From: JANOSH01 sp031415695
GTDB lineage: Bacteria; Actinomycetota; Acidimicrobiia; Acidimicrobiales; Ilumatobacteraceae
Direction of reading: 5' to 3'
Length of the DNA: 23,111 nt
NCBI GenBank assembly: GCA_031415695.1
Contig: JANOSH010000053.1
Coordinates: 1 to 23,111, forward strand
Shown: positions 10,224 through 18,379 of the stretch, in pieces
Position numbering within the stretch: the first letter of the stretch is position 1
How the letters are laid out: each line of letters starts with the position of its first letter
Position numbers and translations under genes: made by a program
Notes under the pieces: generated by a model
Told to the model about the DNA's origin: nothing
The model's input: only the letters and a program-made list of their open reading frames with translations
Databases searched by the model: none

Positions 10224-12430
10224 CCGGTCTCGTGCACGGCGCGTGCGGCCGACACAATGTCGTCTTCGCTGACCAGCACGGCGTTGGCGGCCGCGCCGAG
10301 CGGAATGAACGAGTCGTGGGCAGCGACGCGGCGCGCCAGGCCCGTGAAGCCGTTCTCTAACAGCCCTGCTAGTACTGCTTCGCCGACACCTCCGCTGCGT
10401 CGGGTTTCATCTACGACCAGCACCTTGCCCACACGACGGGCGTGGGCCACAACACTGTCGATGGGCAGAGGCGCTAACCACCGCAGGTCGAACACCCGAC
10501 AATCGATGCCCTCGGCGGCAAGACGCGACGCAGCACGTAACGACAGGTACAAACCGTTGGCCCAGGTAACAATCACGACATCGTCGCCAGCTCGTACCAG
10601 GCGACCTTGACCAATGGCGGCGTGGTCTCGTTCCCAGTGCTCGGGGGCGCTGTACCGTGCGGTCCACTCGGCATCGCCGGGCTCGTACAGATCCTTGGTG
10701 TGGTAGAGCGCAATTGGCTCCAGAAATACCGACACCGTGCCGTGACGCTGGGCTGCTGCCACACAGGTACGTAGCATCGGCGCGGCGTCGCGAGGGTGAC
10801 CAGGTGACGCGATGACGAGGCCGGGTATATCGCGCAGCGCACCAACGGCGTTGTCGTTGTGGAAATGCCCGCCGAACCCTTTTTGGTAAGCCAAGCCAGC
10901 AACTCGAACCACAAGCGGGTTCCGGAATTGGCCTTGCGAGAAGAACGACAGGCTGGCGGCTTCGCCACGGAGTTGATCTTCGGCGTTGTGCAGATAGGCC
11001 AGATATTGGATTTCGGGAATCGGTAGTAAGCCCGACACGCCCGCGCCAAGGGCTAAGCCCAGGATTGACTGCTCGTCGAGGAGCGAGTCGAACACGCGAG
11101 CGGCACCTGCCTTCTTTTGAAGCCCCCGGGTAACGCCGTACACCCCACCTTTTACCCCGACGTCTTCCCCAAAAACTATGGCACCCGGATGCGCAACCAG
11201 AATGTCGCCAAGGGTTCGGTTGATGGTTTCGGCCAAAGTAAGAGGAGCCTCGGCTTCTGGCAGTACGTCGCCAAAGAAGCTTGACCGTTGGCCTGAAGTG
11301 CCAGCTGTGATGGCTGCCTGTTGTGTTGCCTTGCGGTCACGAGGTGACAGCGGCATCATGATCTCACCGGCCGATGTGAGCGTCGGTAGGCCGATAAGCG
11401 ACGTTGCCAATTCACGCACTTCGGTTTGCGTGGCGAGGTACATATCGTGGATCTGGGCCGGTGTCTGCAGTCCGGTGTTGACGAGCAGTTGGGCAGTTCG
11501 CAGCAACGGGTCTCGTTGATAGTCGGCCCGAATAGCGGCTGGCGTGCGGTACCCGATTTCAACGTCGCTTCCGGCATGCCCTAGGAACCGAACCATGCGC
11601 AAGTGCAGGAATGCTGGTTTGTGTTCGCGGCGAATCCAGTCGGCAAGTTCGGTCGTGGCTTCGTGCACGGCCGCGATGTCGGTGCCGTCGACCTGCACGT
11701 ACCGTAAACCCGGACGTGACGAGAACGCGGCTTCGATCCAACCCGATGGCGTGGGCACGCTGATGCCTATGCCGTTGTCCTCGCACACGAACAACAACGG
11801 CAGCGCAAGGCCGTTGTGAGCGGTGTAACACGCAGCGTTAATGGCGCCCTGGGCCGTGGAATGATTCGCGCTGGCGTCGCCAAACGAGCACACGGCGAGC
11901 GCGTCGTCGGGCCAGAGGCTTGGCACGCCAAGGCGTTTAGCCCGGCCGATGGCAAACGCTACGCCGAGCGCACGCGGAAGGTGGGATGCGACGGTTGATG
12001 TTTGCGGAATGATCGACAGGTCGGCGTGGCCGAAGACCTTGTGGCGCCCACCCGAGATCGGCTCGTCGGCGAGCGCCAGCATGCCGGCAAGAATGTCGCG
12101 CACCCCGTTGTGACCGGGGTGCTGAGCGGCTCGGGCTAAGTAGAAGCCGCCGGACCGGTAATGCAAGAGCGCCGGGTCGGTTATGCGTAGAGCGGCTGCA
12201 ACAGCGGCGTTGCCCTCATGGCCCGCCGATCCGATGGTGTAGTACCCGTTGCCGTTGGCCCGGAGCCAACGAGCGGTGTGATCAATGTGGCGGCTATGCA
12301 CCTGGCACTCGAACAATCGGAGCGCACGTTCGCTGTCGATGGACGATGTGGACTCGGCGTTTGAGTTGAGAGCGTCGATGTTGGCGAGGAGGGCAACTTC
12401 GAGCGGATCAAGGTCGAGTTCTCCATCCAT
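10205..12430 (-). CDS. 2-oxo acid dehydrogenase E1 component, alpha/beta fusion (branched-chain/pyruvate type)
   Basis: This 741-residue fusion carries both E1 subunits of a thiamine diphosphate-dependent 2-oxo acid dehydrogenase. It would decarboxylate a 2-oxo acid and transfer the acyl group to lipoyl-E2. The alpha part (about 35-345) has YTIGSAGHEG, HYRSGGFYL and the ThDP/metal motif GDASANHSTAQGAIN...EDN (184-219), with Ala replacing the third Gly of the usual GDG. The beta part (about 396-741) has GEDVGVKGGVYGVT (421 on), EIQYLAYLHNAEDQLRGEAA and FNLRWL-type FDLRWLAPLP. The sequence resembles branched-chain 2-oxoisovalerate dehydrogenase fusions, but the substrate cannot be fixed because no E2 or E3 gene is adjacent. 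ATG start with a weak ribosome-binding site. Its last 19 bp overlap the clpB 3' end on the opposite strand. Confidence 0.9.
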
Positions 12431-12522
12431 TGCCTGTCATCATCTCATCGAATCTGAGGCCAGTGGTCTGTTCGTTCTGGGGGCGGGTCCTAAGGCGGCC
12501 GAGCGGCATCCAAGCCCGCAGC

Positions 12523-13398
12523 TCAGAAGCGGCATTGGCTGATGCACACATAGGCATTGAGTTGTGTCGATTCAGCGTGCGCGTCGTTCCATGAAGGCTC
12601 CTGCGTCGCTGTCAGAGATAATGCGGTCCGAGTACGTGAACGTACCGCGGTCTCGTCCTCGCGGGCGGCGGCGATGAAGCCAGTCATCGCTGCCCGGACG
12701 AAAGACCCTCCCACGCTGGTGCGTTTCACACCGGCCTTCTCCAAGTCGGCAACGGTGGTCGATAGCCCGGTAAGCCCCATCACCACGTTCACTGGACGGT
12801 CGACGGATAGACACACGTGCTCGATGTCGGCCAGCGTCCGTAGCCCCGGTGCATAAACGACATCAGCACCCGCCTCAGCGAAGGCGCGCAGCCTCGCGAC
12901 CGTTTCGTCGAGGTCTGGTCGGCCCCAAAGGAAGTTCTCGGCCCGAGCCGTCAGCATGAATGGCAGATCTCGAGCGGCTTGTGCCGCCGCGGCGATTCGT
13001 TCGACGGCGCGATCGAAGTCGAAGATGGGAGCGTCGGCGTCTCCGGTTGCGTCTTCGATGCTTCCTCCAACGAGCCCCATATCCGCGGCGAGCCGGATCG
13101 TGTCTGCGCAATGTTCCGGATCGTGTCCGAACCCGTCCTCAAGATCTGCAGAGACGGGTAGATCGGTCGCTGCGACAATGGAGCGCGCGTTGTCGAGCAC
13201 CTCGGCACGACTCAAGCTTTGCAACGAATCACGTTTGCCCGCTGAGAACGCGTACCCCGCGCTTGTCGTTGCCAGCGCCTCGAACCCGAGCGTCGTCAGG
13301 ATACGCGCTGTTCCAGCGTCCCAAGCGTTCGGAATGACGAACGATCCACGGCGCTGATGAAGCTGCCGAAAGGCAGCAAATTTCCCTTCAACGTCCAC
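12523..13398 (-). CDS. Isocitrate lyase/PEP mutase-family protein, C-terminus probably frameshifted
   Basis: This 291-residue (beta/alpha)8 barrel enzyme belongs to the ICL/PEP mutase superfamily, whose members make or break C-C or P-C bonds next to a 2-oxo acid. Visible features are FVIPNAWDAGTARIL, TTSAGYAFSAG, the Mg2+-binding acidic cluster ADLEDGFG (Asp85/Glu87/Asp88), GGSIEDATGD, LTARAENFL and VKRTSVGGSF. The KKCGH motif of true isocitrate lyases is absent, so PEP mutase-like or 2-methylisocitrate lyase-like activity is more likely. Start is GTG. After FIAAARED the listed frame reads a non-family tail. The overlapping frame, ending at 12572, instead gives GTFTYSDRIISDSDAGAF, the kind of ending expected in this family. 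A 1- or 2-nt indel near 12640-12665 is therefore suspected. A functional form would probably span 12572-13398. Confidence 0.82.
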   Translation of the reverse strand: MDVEGKFAAFRQLHQRRGSFVIPNAWDAGTARILTTLGFEALATTSAGYAFSAGKRDSLQSLSRAEVLDNARSIVAATDLPVSADLEDGFGHDPEHCADTIRLAADMGLVGGSIEDATGDADAPIFDFDRAVERIAAAAQAARDLPFMLTARAENFLWGRPDLDETVARLRAFAEAGADVVYAPGLRTLADIEHVCLSVDRPVNVVMGLTGLSTTVADLEKAGVKRTSVGGSFVRAAMTGFIAAAREDETAVRSRTRTALSLTATQEPSWNDAHAESTQLNAYVCISQCRF

Positions 13399-13574
13399 TT
13401 GGCTGGTTTAGCACGCTCGTACCCCTCAAACTAGCGAACTGCCGCGTACCGTCCGCTCGATGACACGCGCCACTGGCACCGCCCTCGTTGAGGAGCGGAA
13501 GCCAACTCGGGGTCGAGCGGGGTGGCGGCGAACCCTTGTCCGGCAGGTGCATCTTGACTCGTTGAGCCTACGGA

Positions 13575-13655
13575 TCAGCAGACGTCGATACTCTCGACGA
13601 GCCAGGTGTCGTCTGAAGCGAGAGTTACCCAGTACGAGACCCGGCCAATCCCTCC
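13575..13655 (-). pseudogene. C-terminal remnant of an unidentified protein
   Basis: The minus strand reads GGIGRVSYWVTLASDDTWLVESIDVC and then stops, with an in-frame stop just upstream and no start codon. The hydrophobic/acidic pattern with Trp and a terminal Cys looks like the end of a secreted or lipoprotein-type domain. The family is not recognised. It may be a leftover of a deleted gene. Confidence 0.25.
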
Positions 13656-13716
13656 TCAGGCTTCAGCAGGCAAGCCCGGCGGCGGAACGCATCGGGCGTC
13701 CGTTGAGCGAGGTGCC

Positions 13717-13867
13717 ATGACGAGCCGCGGTCGCCCATCCGTGGACCCTGCGTTTTGCTGAAACCATCAAGACCGAAGTCCGGGTGCGACGCGAGCGCGG
13801 GGTTCGTTCAGCGGCCGACCTCACGCCCGACGAACTGGCGCGGCTTCGTCAACCCCGCATCGACTAG
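13717..13867 (+). pseudogene. Small frameshifted reading frame, unknown family
   Basis: An ATG at 13717 reads MTSRGRPSVDPAFC and stops. The +1-shifted frame over the same DNA continues as LRFAETIKTEVRVRRERG, then VRSAADLTPDELARLRQPRID, to a stop at 13865. A single indel near 13750 would join them into a ~50-residue basic protein. The second part has the amphipathic, charged look of real coding sequence, but I do not recognise a family. A chance frame remains possible. Confidence 0.25.
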
Positions 13868-13909
13868 TTCCGGCCCCATCTCGTTCGACCGACTCGCCCC
13901 CCAGACCGG

Positions 13910-13915
13910 TACCCT
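13910..13915 (+). promoter_or_regulatory. Putative -10 element (TACCCT), leaderless start of the hemolysin III gene
   Basis: TACCCT fits TANNNT and ends six bases before the ATG at 13922. There is no Shine-Dalgarno sequence in between. This spacing places the transcription start at or next to the start codon, the arrangement of leaderless actinobacterial genes. No clear -35 element is seen. Confidence 0.4.
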
Positions 13916-13921
13916 GGCTCC

Positions 13922-14575
13922 ATGACGTTGCACGAGCTACATGACCGGCCGCTCCTGCGTGGTTGGCTCCACGCTGCCATCTTCCTAGTGGCGATTCCGG
14001 CCGGCATCACGCTGGTAGCTCGGGCTAACGGCGCAGCTGCCACGGCCGGTGCGTCGATTTACGCGGCGAGCTTGCTTCTGCTATTCGGCACCTCGGCCAG
14101 CTATCACCGATTGGCTCGGTCGCCCCAGGCCCGGCGAGTTATGCGTCGCCTCGATCACTCGATGATCTTTGTGCTCATCGCCGGCACGTATACGCCGGTT
14201 TGTCTCCTTGTTCTTCCACGGGTGTGGTGTGTCACGCTCCTAGCTGTGGTCTGGACCGTGGCACTAGTCGGCATTGCCCTCAAGACCGTTGCGTTCGACC
14301 GGTTCAAAGTGCTGCAATATGCCCTGTACCCGCTCCTCGGCTGGGCGGCGGTCGGTGCCCTCCCGGCCATGTATCACCGGCTCTCGGCGGGCCAACTGTT
14401 TTTCCTCGTGGCGGGCGGCTTGCTGTATTCGGTGGGATTACCGGTACTTTTGACGAAGCGTCCAAACCCGTGGCCCCGTGTATTTGGCTACCACGAGATC
14501 TGGCATGTGTTTACCGTCGTCGCTGCCGCTGCACACTTTGTGCTCATAGGAATGCTGGTATCCCAGCCGTCATGA
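13922..14575 (+). CDS. Hemolysin III / PAQR-family membrane protein
   Basis: This 217-residue integral membrane protein has about seven hydrophobic segments. It contains the conserved HlyIII/PAQR metal-site motifs: SASYHR (about 59-64), LDHSMIFVLIAGTYTP (about 77-92) and FGYHEIWHVFTVVAAAAHF near the C-terminus, whose Ser/Asp/His residues form the zinc site of the superfamily. The family name comes from a Bacillus pore-forming activity, but most bacterial members have no proven haemolytic role, and a membrane-lipid or hydrolase function is discussed. Its stop overlaps the next gene's start (ATGA), so the two are translationally coupled. A TACCCT hexamer six bases before the ATG suggests a leaderless mRNA. 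Confidence 0.93.
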   Translation: MTLHELHDRPLLRGWLHAAIFLVAIPAGITLVARANGAAATAGASIYAASLLLLFGTSASYHRLARSPQARRVMRRLDHSMIFVLIAGTYTPVCLLVLPRVWCVTLLAVVWTVALVGIALKTVAFDRFKVLQYALYPLLGWAAVGALPAMYHRLSAGQLFFLVAGGLLYSVGLPVLLTKRPNPWPRVFGYHEIWHVFTVVAAAAHFVLIGMLVSQPS

Positions 14576-15240
14576 GTTCAGCCCCCGAAGGTTTCCGTCA
14601 ACACCGATTTGTGCCACCGGCATCGGCGACCACCGTGCTGCTTGTGCGTCACGGCGAATCGGCCGCTGCCATTCCTGGTCAGCCGTTTCCGCTTATCGAC
14701 GGCCACGGCGACCCGGCGTTGCACGACGAGGGTCATCGCCAGGCCATCAAGGTCGCCGATCGGCTTCGTCACAGCGTTATCGACGCTATCTACGTCACCA
14801 CCCTTACTCGCACGCACCAGACGGCTGCCCCTCTAGCCGAAGCCCTCGGGCTCAAACCTGTGGTTGTTGCCGACTTGCGTGAGGTGTTCTTGGGTGATTG
14901 GGAAGGTGGTCTTCTTCGACAAAAGGCGGCCGAGAACGACCCGGTGTATCTACGGGTGCAGGCCGAGCGCCGATGGGATGTCATCCCCAATGCCGAACCG
15001 CTCGAGGAGTTCCAACGTCGCACGCAACGCGGCTTGCAACGGATTGTGGCTGCCCACCCGGGCCAGCGAGTTGTAGCCGTCGTCCATGGCGGGGTCATCG
15101 GTCAGTTACTGCACCATGCCGCCGGATCCGGCCTCGGTGCATTTAACTCAAGCGACAACGCGTCCATCAGCGAACTTGTAGTTGACGGTACCTACCAAAC
15201 CGTCCGGCGCTACAACGACACCGCCCACCTCTACGGGTAG
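14572..15240 (+). CDS. Histidine phosphatase (phosphoglycerate mutase-like) family protein
   Basis: This 222-residue enzyme of the histidine phosphatase superfamily hydrolyses a phosphomonoester through a phosphohistidine. The signature LLVRHGES gives Arg26 and nucleophile His27. Arg80 (TLTRTHQTA), acid/base candidate Glu104 (LREVFLGDWEG) and His172 (VVAVVHGGVIG) complete the site. The ATG at 14572 overlaps the upstream stop as ATGA; a longer in-frame extension inside the hemolysin III gene is rejected. The substrate cannot be told from sequence, since family members act on phosphoglycerate, cobalamin intermediates, sugars or proteins. purA begins 51 bp downstream. Confidence 0.92.
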   Translation: MSSAPEGFRQHRFVPPASATTVLLVRHGESAAAIPGQPFPLIDGHGDPALHDEGHRQAIKVADRLRHSVIDAIYVTTLTRTHQTAAPLAEALGLKPVVVADLREVFLGDWEGGLLRQKAAENDPVYLRVQAERRWDVIPNAEPLEEFQRRTQRGLQRIVAAHPGQRVVAVVHGGVIGQLLHHAAGSGLGAFNSSDNASISELVVDGTYQTVRRYNDTAHLYG

Positions 15241-15277
15241 TTGGGGCCGGGACTGAAGCCGGTTGCTTGGGAGGATA

Positions 15278-15283
15278 TAGAGT
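15278..15283 (+). promoter_or_regulatory. Putative -10 element (TAGAGT) before purA
   Basis: TAGAGT fits TANNNT and ends eight bases before the purA GTG, consistent with a leaderless transcript. The only purine-rich stretch, GGGAGG at 15269-15274, is 17 bases from that GTG, too far to serve it well. No good -35 hexamer is visible. Confidence 0.3.
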
Positions 15284-15291
15284 GACGCAAC

Positions 15292-16569
15292 GTGCCAGCA
15301 ACAGTTGTCGTAGGAACTCAGTGGGGCGACGAGGGCAAGGGGAAGATCACCGATCAGCTGGCCAAAGAGGTGCACATGGTCGTGCGCTATCAAGGCGGCC
15401 ACAACGCGGGCCACACTCTCGTGGTCAACGGTGAGAAGTTCGCCCTGCAGCTCATTCCATCTGGGGTCCTGTACGACCATGTAACGCCGATTATCGGGAA
15501 CGGCGTCGTCGTCGACCCATCCCATCTCATCGGTGAAATCGACGCTCTAACCGCCCGAGGAATCGACTGTTCCCGTTTGCGGGTTTCGAGTCATGCCCAC
15601 ATGATCTTGCCGTGGCACGTCAATCACGACGCCGCCGCCGAGATTGCTCGGGGCGACAACAAGTTGGGAACAACCTTGAAGGGCATTGGTCCTGCTTATG
15701 CCGACAAGGCCCGACGCGTGGGGCTGCGCGTCGGCGATGTGCTCAATCCTGTTGCGTTCCGGGCAGCGCTTCGGGAGCGGGGCGAAGCCGAAAATGTGGT
15801 GCTGAACGCCATTGGTGGCGAGCCTGTCGATGTCGACGCGGTCGTAGAGCGGTACGGAGGGGTGATTGCCGAGCGATTGGCACCCTTTGTCGCCGACACC
15901 GTCTCGTTGATCCACGAAGCTCTCGATGCTGGCCATCACGTCATGTTCGAAGGGGCGCAGGCTACCTTCCTTGATCTCGACCAGGGAACCTATCCATTCG
16001 TGACATCGTCGAACCCGGTTGCTGGCGGAGCCTGCGCCGGGGCGGGCATCGGCCCCGGCGAAATCGGTCGGGTGATCGGTATTGCCAAGGCGTATACCAC
16101 TCGGGTTGGATCGGGTCCGTTCCCAACCGAAGATTTCGGCGACGCGGGCGAGAAACTGTTTACCATCGGTCGCGAGTTCGGCACGGTTACCGGCCGACGC
16201 CGACGCTGCGGTTGGTTCGATGCGCCCATGTTGCGTCACGCCGCTCGTCTTAATGGGCTGACGGAATTGGCGATCACGAAACTCGATGTGTTCGACACCT
16301 TCGACACCATCAAGTTGTGCGTCGGCTACGAACTCGACGGGCGTCGCCTGCGCAATTATCCCGACCAGGTCAGCGACCTCGGCCGCGTCGCACCCATCTA
16401 CGAGACCTTCGATGGTTGGCTGGTCGACTTGAGCGAGGTGCGCGAAGGTCACGGACTTCCCGAGGCTGCGAAACGGTATCTCGCCGCCCTCGAGGCTGCG
16501 GTTGGTGTTCCGGTCCGGTATGTCGGTACTGGACCAGGCCGCGAGCAATACGTTCAGATCCTGCCATGA
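15292..16569 (+). CDS. purA: Adenylosuccinate synthetase
   Basis: PurA joins IMP and aspartate with GTP to form adenylosuccinate, the first committed step to AMP. The 425-residue length and motifs fit the family: GTQWGDEGKGK at the N-terminus (P-loop-like, with Asp13 as catalytic base), GGHNAGHTLVV, LGTTLKGIGPAY, EGAQATFLDLDQGTYPFVTSSN, and GVPVRYVGTGPGREQ at the end. The GTG at 15292 is the first possible start, because an in-frame TGA lies at 15283. The protein then starts PATVVVGTQ as expected. The Shine-Dalgarno-like GGGAGG is 17 nt away and better placed for an out-of-frame GTG at 15282. The stop overlaps the purB start (ATGA). Confidence 0.98.
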   Translation: MPATVVVGTQWGDEGKGKITDQLAKEVHMVVRYQGGHNAGHTLVVNGEKFALQLIPSGVLYDHVTPIIGNGVVVDPSHLIGEIDALTARGIDCSRLRVSSHAHMILPWHVNHDAAAEIARGDNKLGTTLKGIGPAYADKARRVGLRVGDVLNPVAFRAALRERGEAENVVLNAIGGEPVDVDAVVERYGGVIAERLAPFVADTVSLIHEALDAGHHVMFEGAQATFLDLDQGTYPFVTSSNPVAGGACAGAGIGPGEIGRVIGIAKAYTTRVGSGPFPTEDFGDAGEKLFTIGREFGTVTGRRRRCGWFDAPMLRHAARLNGLTELAITKLDVFDTFDTIKLCVGYELDGRRLRNYPDQVSDLGRVAPIYETFDGWLVDLSEVREGHGLPEAAKRYLAALEAAVGVPVRYVGTGPGREQYVQILP

Positions 16570-17858
16570 TCGACCGGTACATCCACCCCGACATGGCTGG
16601 GTTGTTTACCGACGCCAATCGTTTTGCCCGATACCTAGAAATCGAGTTATTGGTAGTTGCTGCGTGGGAGGAACTTGGCGTTGCGCCGGTTGGTTCCACG
16701 GCGATTTGTCGAAGTCGATCACCAAAGATCGACACCGCATTCGTCGAGGCAGTGAGCGAGCGAGAACTGATTACGAATCATGACGTAGCTGCATTCGTCG
16801 ATGTGGTTCAGGCGGCAATTGGTGGGCCCGAAGCGTCGTGGATCCATTACGGAATGACCAGCTCTGACGTCGTCGACACGTCGTGGTGTTCGCTTCTTAC
16901 AGAGGCCGCCGATCTGCTCATTTCGGCGGCGGACGAACTAATCGATGTTCTTGTTTCCTTGGCCCGCCGGCACCGCAACACGGTGACCATTGGGCGAACA
17001 CATGGTATGCACGCCGAACCGACCACCTTCGGGGCGAAGTGCGCGCTCTGGGCGCTACAAGTCGACCGAGATCGCCATCGGCTCCGATCCGCCCGGTCGG
17101 CAATTGCCGTGGGGAAACTGTCTGGGGCTGTCGGAACCTATTCGAATGTCGATCCGCGCGTCGAAGAGATTGTCTGTCGAGCGTTGAGGTTACGACCGGT
17201 TCCGGCGACCCAGGTCGTTTCTCGTGACCGTCACGCCCAATATCTCTATGCGTGTGCTGCCGTTGGTTCGACATTGGAGATGATCGCTGTCGAATTGCGG
17301 CACTTGCAGCGCACCGAGGTCAGCGAGGTTCAGGAAGGCTTTAGACCGGGGCAAAAGGGCAGTTCGGCCATGCCGCATAAGCGGAACCCAATTTCGTCGG
17401 AAACGCTTACTGGGCTGTCTCGGCTGCTTCGGGGCAACCTAGTTGCTGGCTTTGAGAACGTTGCCCTATGGCATGAGCGAGACATTTCGCACAGTTCGGC
17501 TGAGCGTGTCGTGCTTCCCGATTCGTCGCAGCTTGCCCACTATGGCCTCAAGCGTGCGGCCCGATTACTCGCCGGACTCGTTGTGAATGTCGAGCGAATG
17601 GAGCGCAACGTGTCGCTCACGAACGGCCTCGTGTTTAGTCAACCGGCGCTTCTCGCCCTAATCAAGTCGGGAATGTCACGCGACGATGCCTATCGAGTCG
17701 TTCAAGAGGCCGCCTCCAACTCGTGGGAGAATGGTCGGCCGTTCCGAGAATCACTAGCGCAACATCTTTCAGATGAACGGCTCGACCAGGTGTTTGATCT
17801 CACCAAAATGGTTGAAGGCGCCCACCGTACGGTGGACGCCCTCGACAACGCCTTCTAG
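16566..17858 (+). CDS. purB: Adenylosuccinate lyase
   Basis: PurB cleaves adenylosuccinate to AMP plus fumarate, and SAICAR to AICAR plus fumarate. The 430-residue protein belongs to the fumarase/aspartase superfamily. Visible motifs are HYGMTSSDVVDT (about 94-105), TIGRTHGMHAEPTTFG with His146, and the flexible signature loop KGSSAMPHKRNP (264-275) carrying the catalytic Ser. The ATG at 16566 overlaps the purA stop as ATGA, giving translational coupling of the two AMP-branch enzymes; the longer frame starting inside purA is rejected. A perfect 14-bp palindrome (17822-17835) lies near the 3' end. The next gene is convergent, its stop only 13 bp away. Confidence 0.97.
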   Translation: MIDRYIHPDMAGLFTDANRFARYLEIELLVVAAWEELGVAPVGSTAICRSRSPKIDTAFVEAVSERELITNHDVAAFVDVVQAAIGGPEASWIHYGMTSSDVVDTSWCSLLTEAADLLISAADELIDVLVSLARRHRNTVTIGRTHGMHAEPTTFGAKCALWALQVDRDRHRLRSARSAIAVGKLSGAVGTYSNVDPRVEEIVCRALRLRPVPATQVVSRDRHAQYLYACAAVGSTLEMIAVELRHLQRTEVSEVQEGFRPGQKGSSAMPHKRNPISSETLTGLSRLLRGNLVAGFENVALWHERDISHSSAERVVLPDSSQLAHYGLKRAARLLAGLVVNVERMERNVSLTNGLVFSQPALLALIKSGMSRDDAYRVVQEAASNSWENGRPFRESLAQHLSDERLDQVFDLTKMVEGAHRTVDALDNAF

Positions 17859-17871
17859 GTTTGTTTTCGAG

Positions 17872-18285
17872 CTACTTGGTGATGCTGGCTCGTTTGAGGA
17901 GTGCGGCATCGATTCCGATAGCCCGCCACGCTGCGTAGCTAATGCCTTTACGGTCGCTATAGGCCTTGGCCGCTTCGACGAAGCCGGCTTCGAGCGCCGA
18001 CATGTCGACAGTGCTGCCCATACCTTCTAATTCCTCACCCAGATCGATTCGCTCCTGAATGAGATTTACGCGGCTGAGCGGGTCGGTGTTAGCGAGTTCA
18101 GCTTCGATAACCGCGAGTCTCTTCGCAATGCTGTCTGGCGTGCGCTTTCGTCCGCGCTTTGGCCGGTTCACTTCCAGCGCTTCGAGATAAACCCGAACGG
18201 ATCGACCTTCTGAACGCCCAACAGCCATGGCTGCCTTATGTTCCTCGGTGACCATCTTTGGACCGCGCTTCTTGCCTTCAGCCAT
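17872..18285 (-). CDS. Basic protein with AT-hook-like motifs, unknown function
   Basis: This 137-residue protein has no function I can assign. The ATG at 18285 is preceded by GAGG about ten bases away; a longer frame reaching 18474 runs into the SDR gene and is rejected. The N-terminus is strongly basic, with two AT-hook-like clusters, KKRGPK (5-10) and PKRGRKRTP (42-50), around a helical stretch (HKAAMAVGRSEGRSVRVYLEALE). A charged helical region (about 51-90, possible coiled coil) follows. The C-terminal segment YSDRKGISYAAWRAIGIDAALLKRA is aromatic/helical and resembles conserved actinobacterial hypotheticals as far as I recall. A DNA-binding or nucleoid-associated role is inference only. 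It is convergent with purB and lies 94 bp downstream of the SDR gene. Confidence 0.78.
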   Translation of the reverse strand: MAEGKKRGPKMVTEEHKAAMAVGRSEGRSVRVYLEALEVNRPKRGRKRTPDSIAKRLAVIEAELANTDPLSRVNLIQERIDLGEELEGMGSTVDMSALEAGFVEAAKAYSDRKGISYAAWRAIGIDAALLKRASITK

Positions 18286-18379
18286 TGTGCGTTTGACCTC
18301 TCTGATTATTCTGGATTCCCGTCGCTGCGGGGTAGATCGCCAGTCTAGGTGGTCGTAACGATAGCCCGCACGGGAGGTG

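Larger units (their letters stand above)
13399..13921. other. Gene-poor stretch with decayed reading-frame fragments
   Basis: No intact gene is supported in these 523 bp. An 86-residue plus-strand frame (13460-13720) is Arg-rich and looks accidental. Two fragments read like genuine protein C-termini without usable starts. One is on the minus strand, 13575-13655, giving VSYWVTLASDDTWLVESIDVC. The other is on the plus strand, ending at 13867, giving FAETIKTEVRVRRERG and then LTPDELARLRQPRID. The region also holds the upstream DNA of the ICL/PEPM-like gene and, at its right end, the putative -10 of the hemolysin III gene. Confidence 0.45.

Noticed and set aside
13460..13720. 86-residue plus-strand frame
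   Set aside because: Very Arg-rich, no hydrophobic core, no ribosome-binding site and no family resemblance; treated as chance.
14200..14571. 124-residue N-terminal extension of the histidine phosphatase
   Set aside because: It lies wholly inside the hemolysin III gene; ATG 14572 with ATGA coupling gives a normal family length.
17822..17835. Perfect 14-bp palindrome CCACCGTACGGTGG near the purB 3' end
   Set aside because: It is inside coding sequence, and no T-run follows the stem closely enough for a terminator; probably coincidental.
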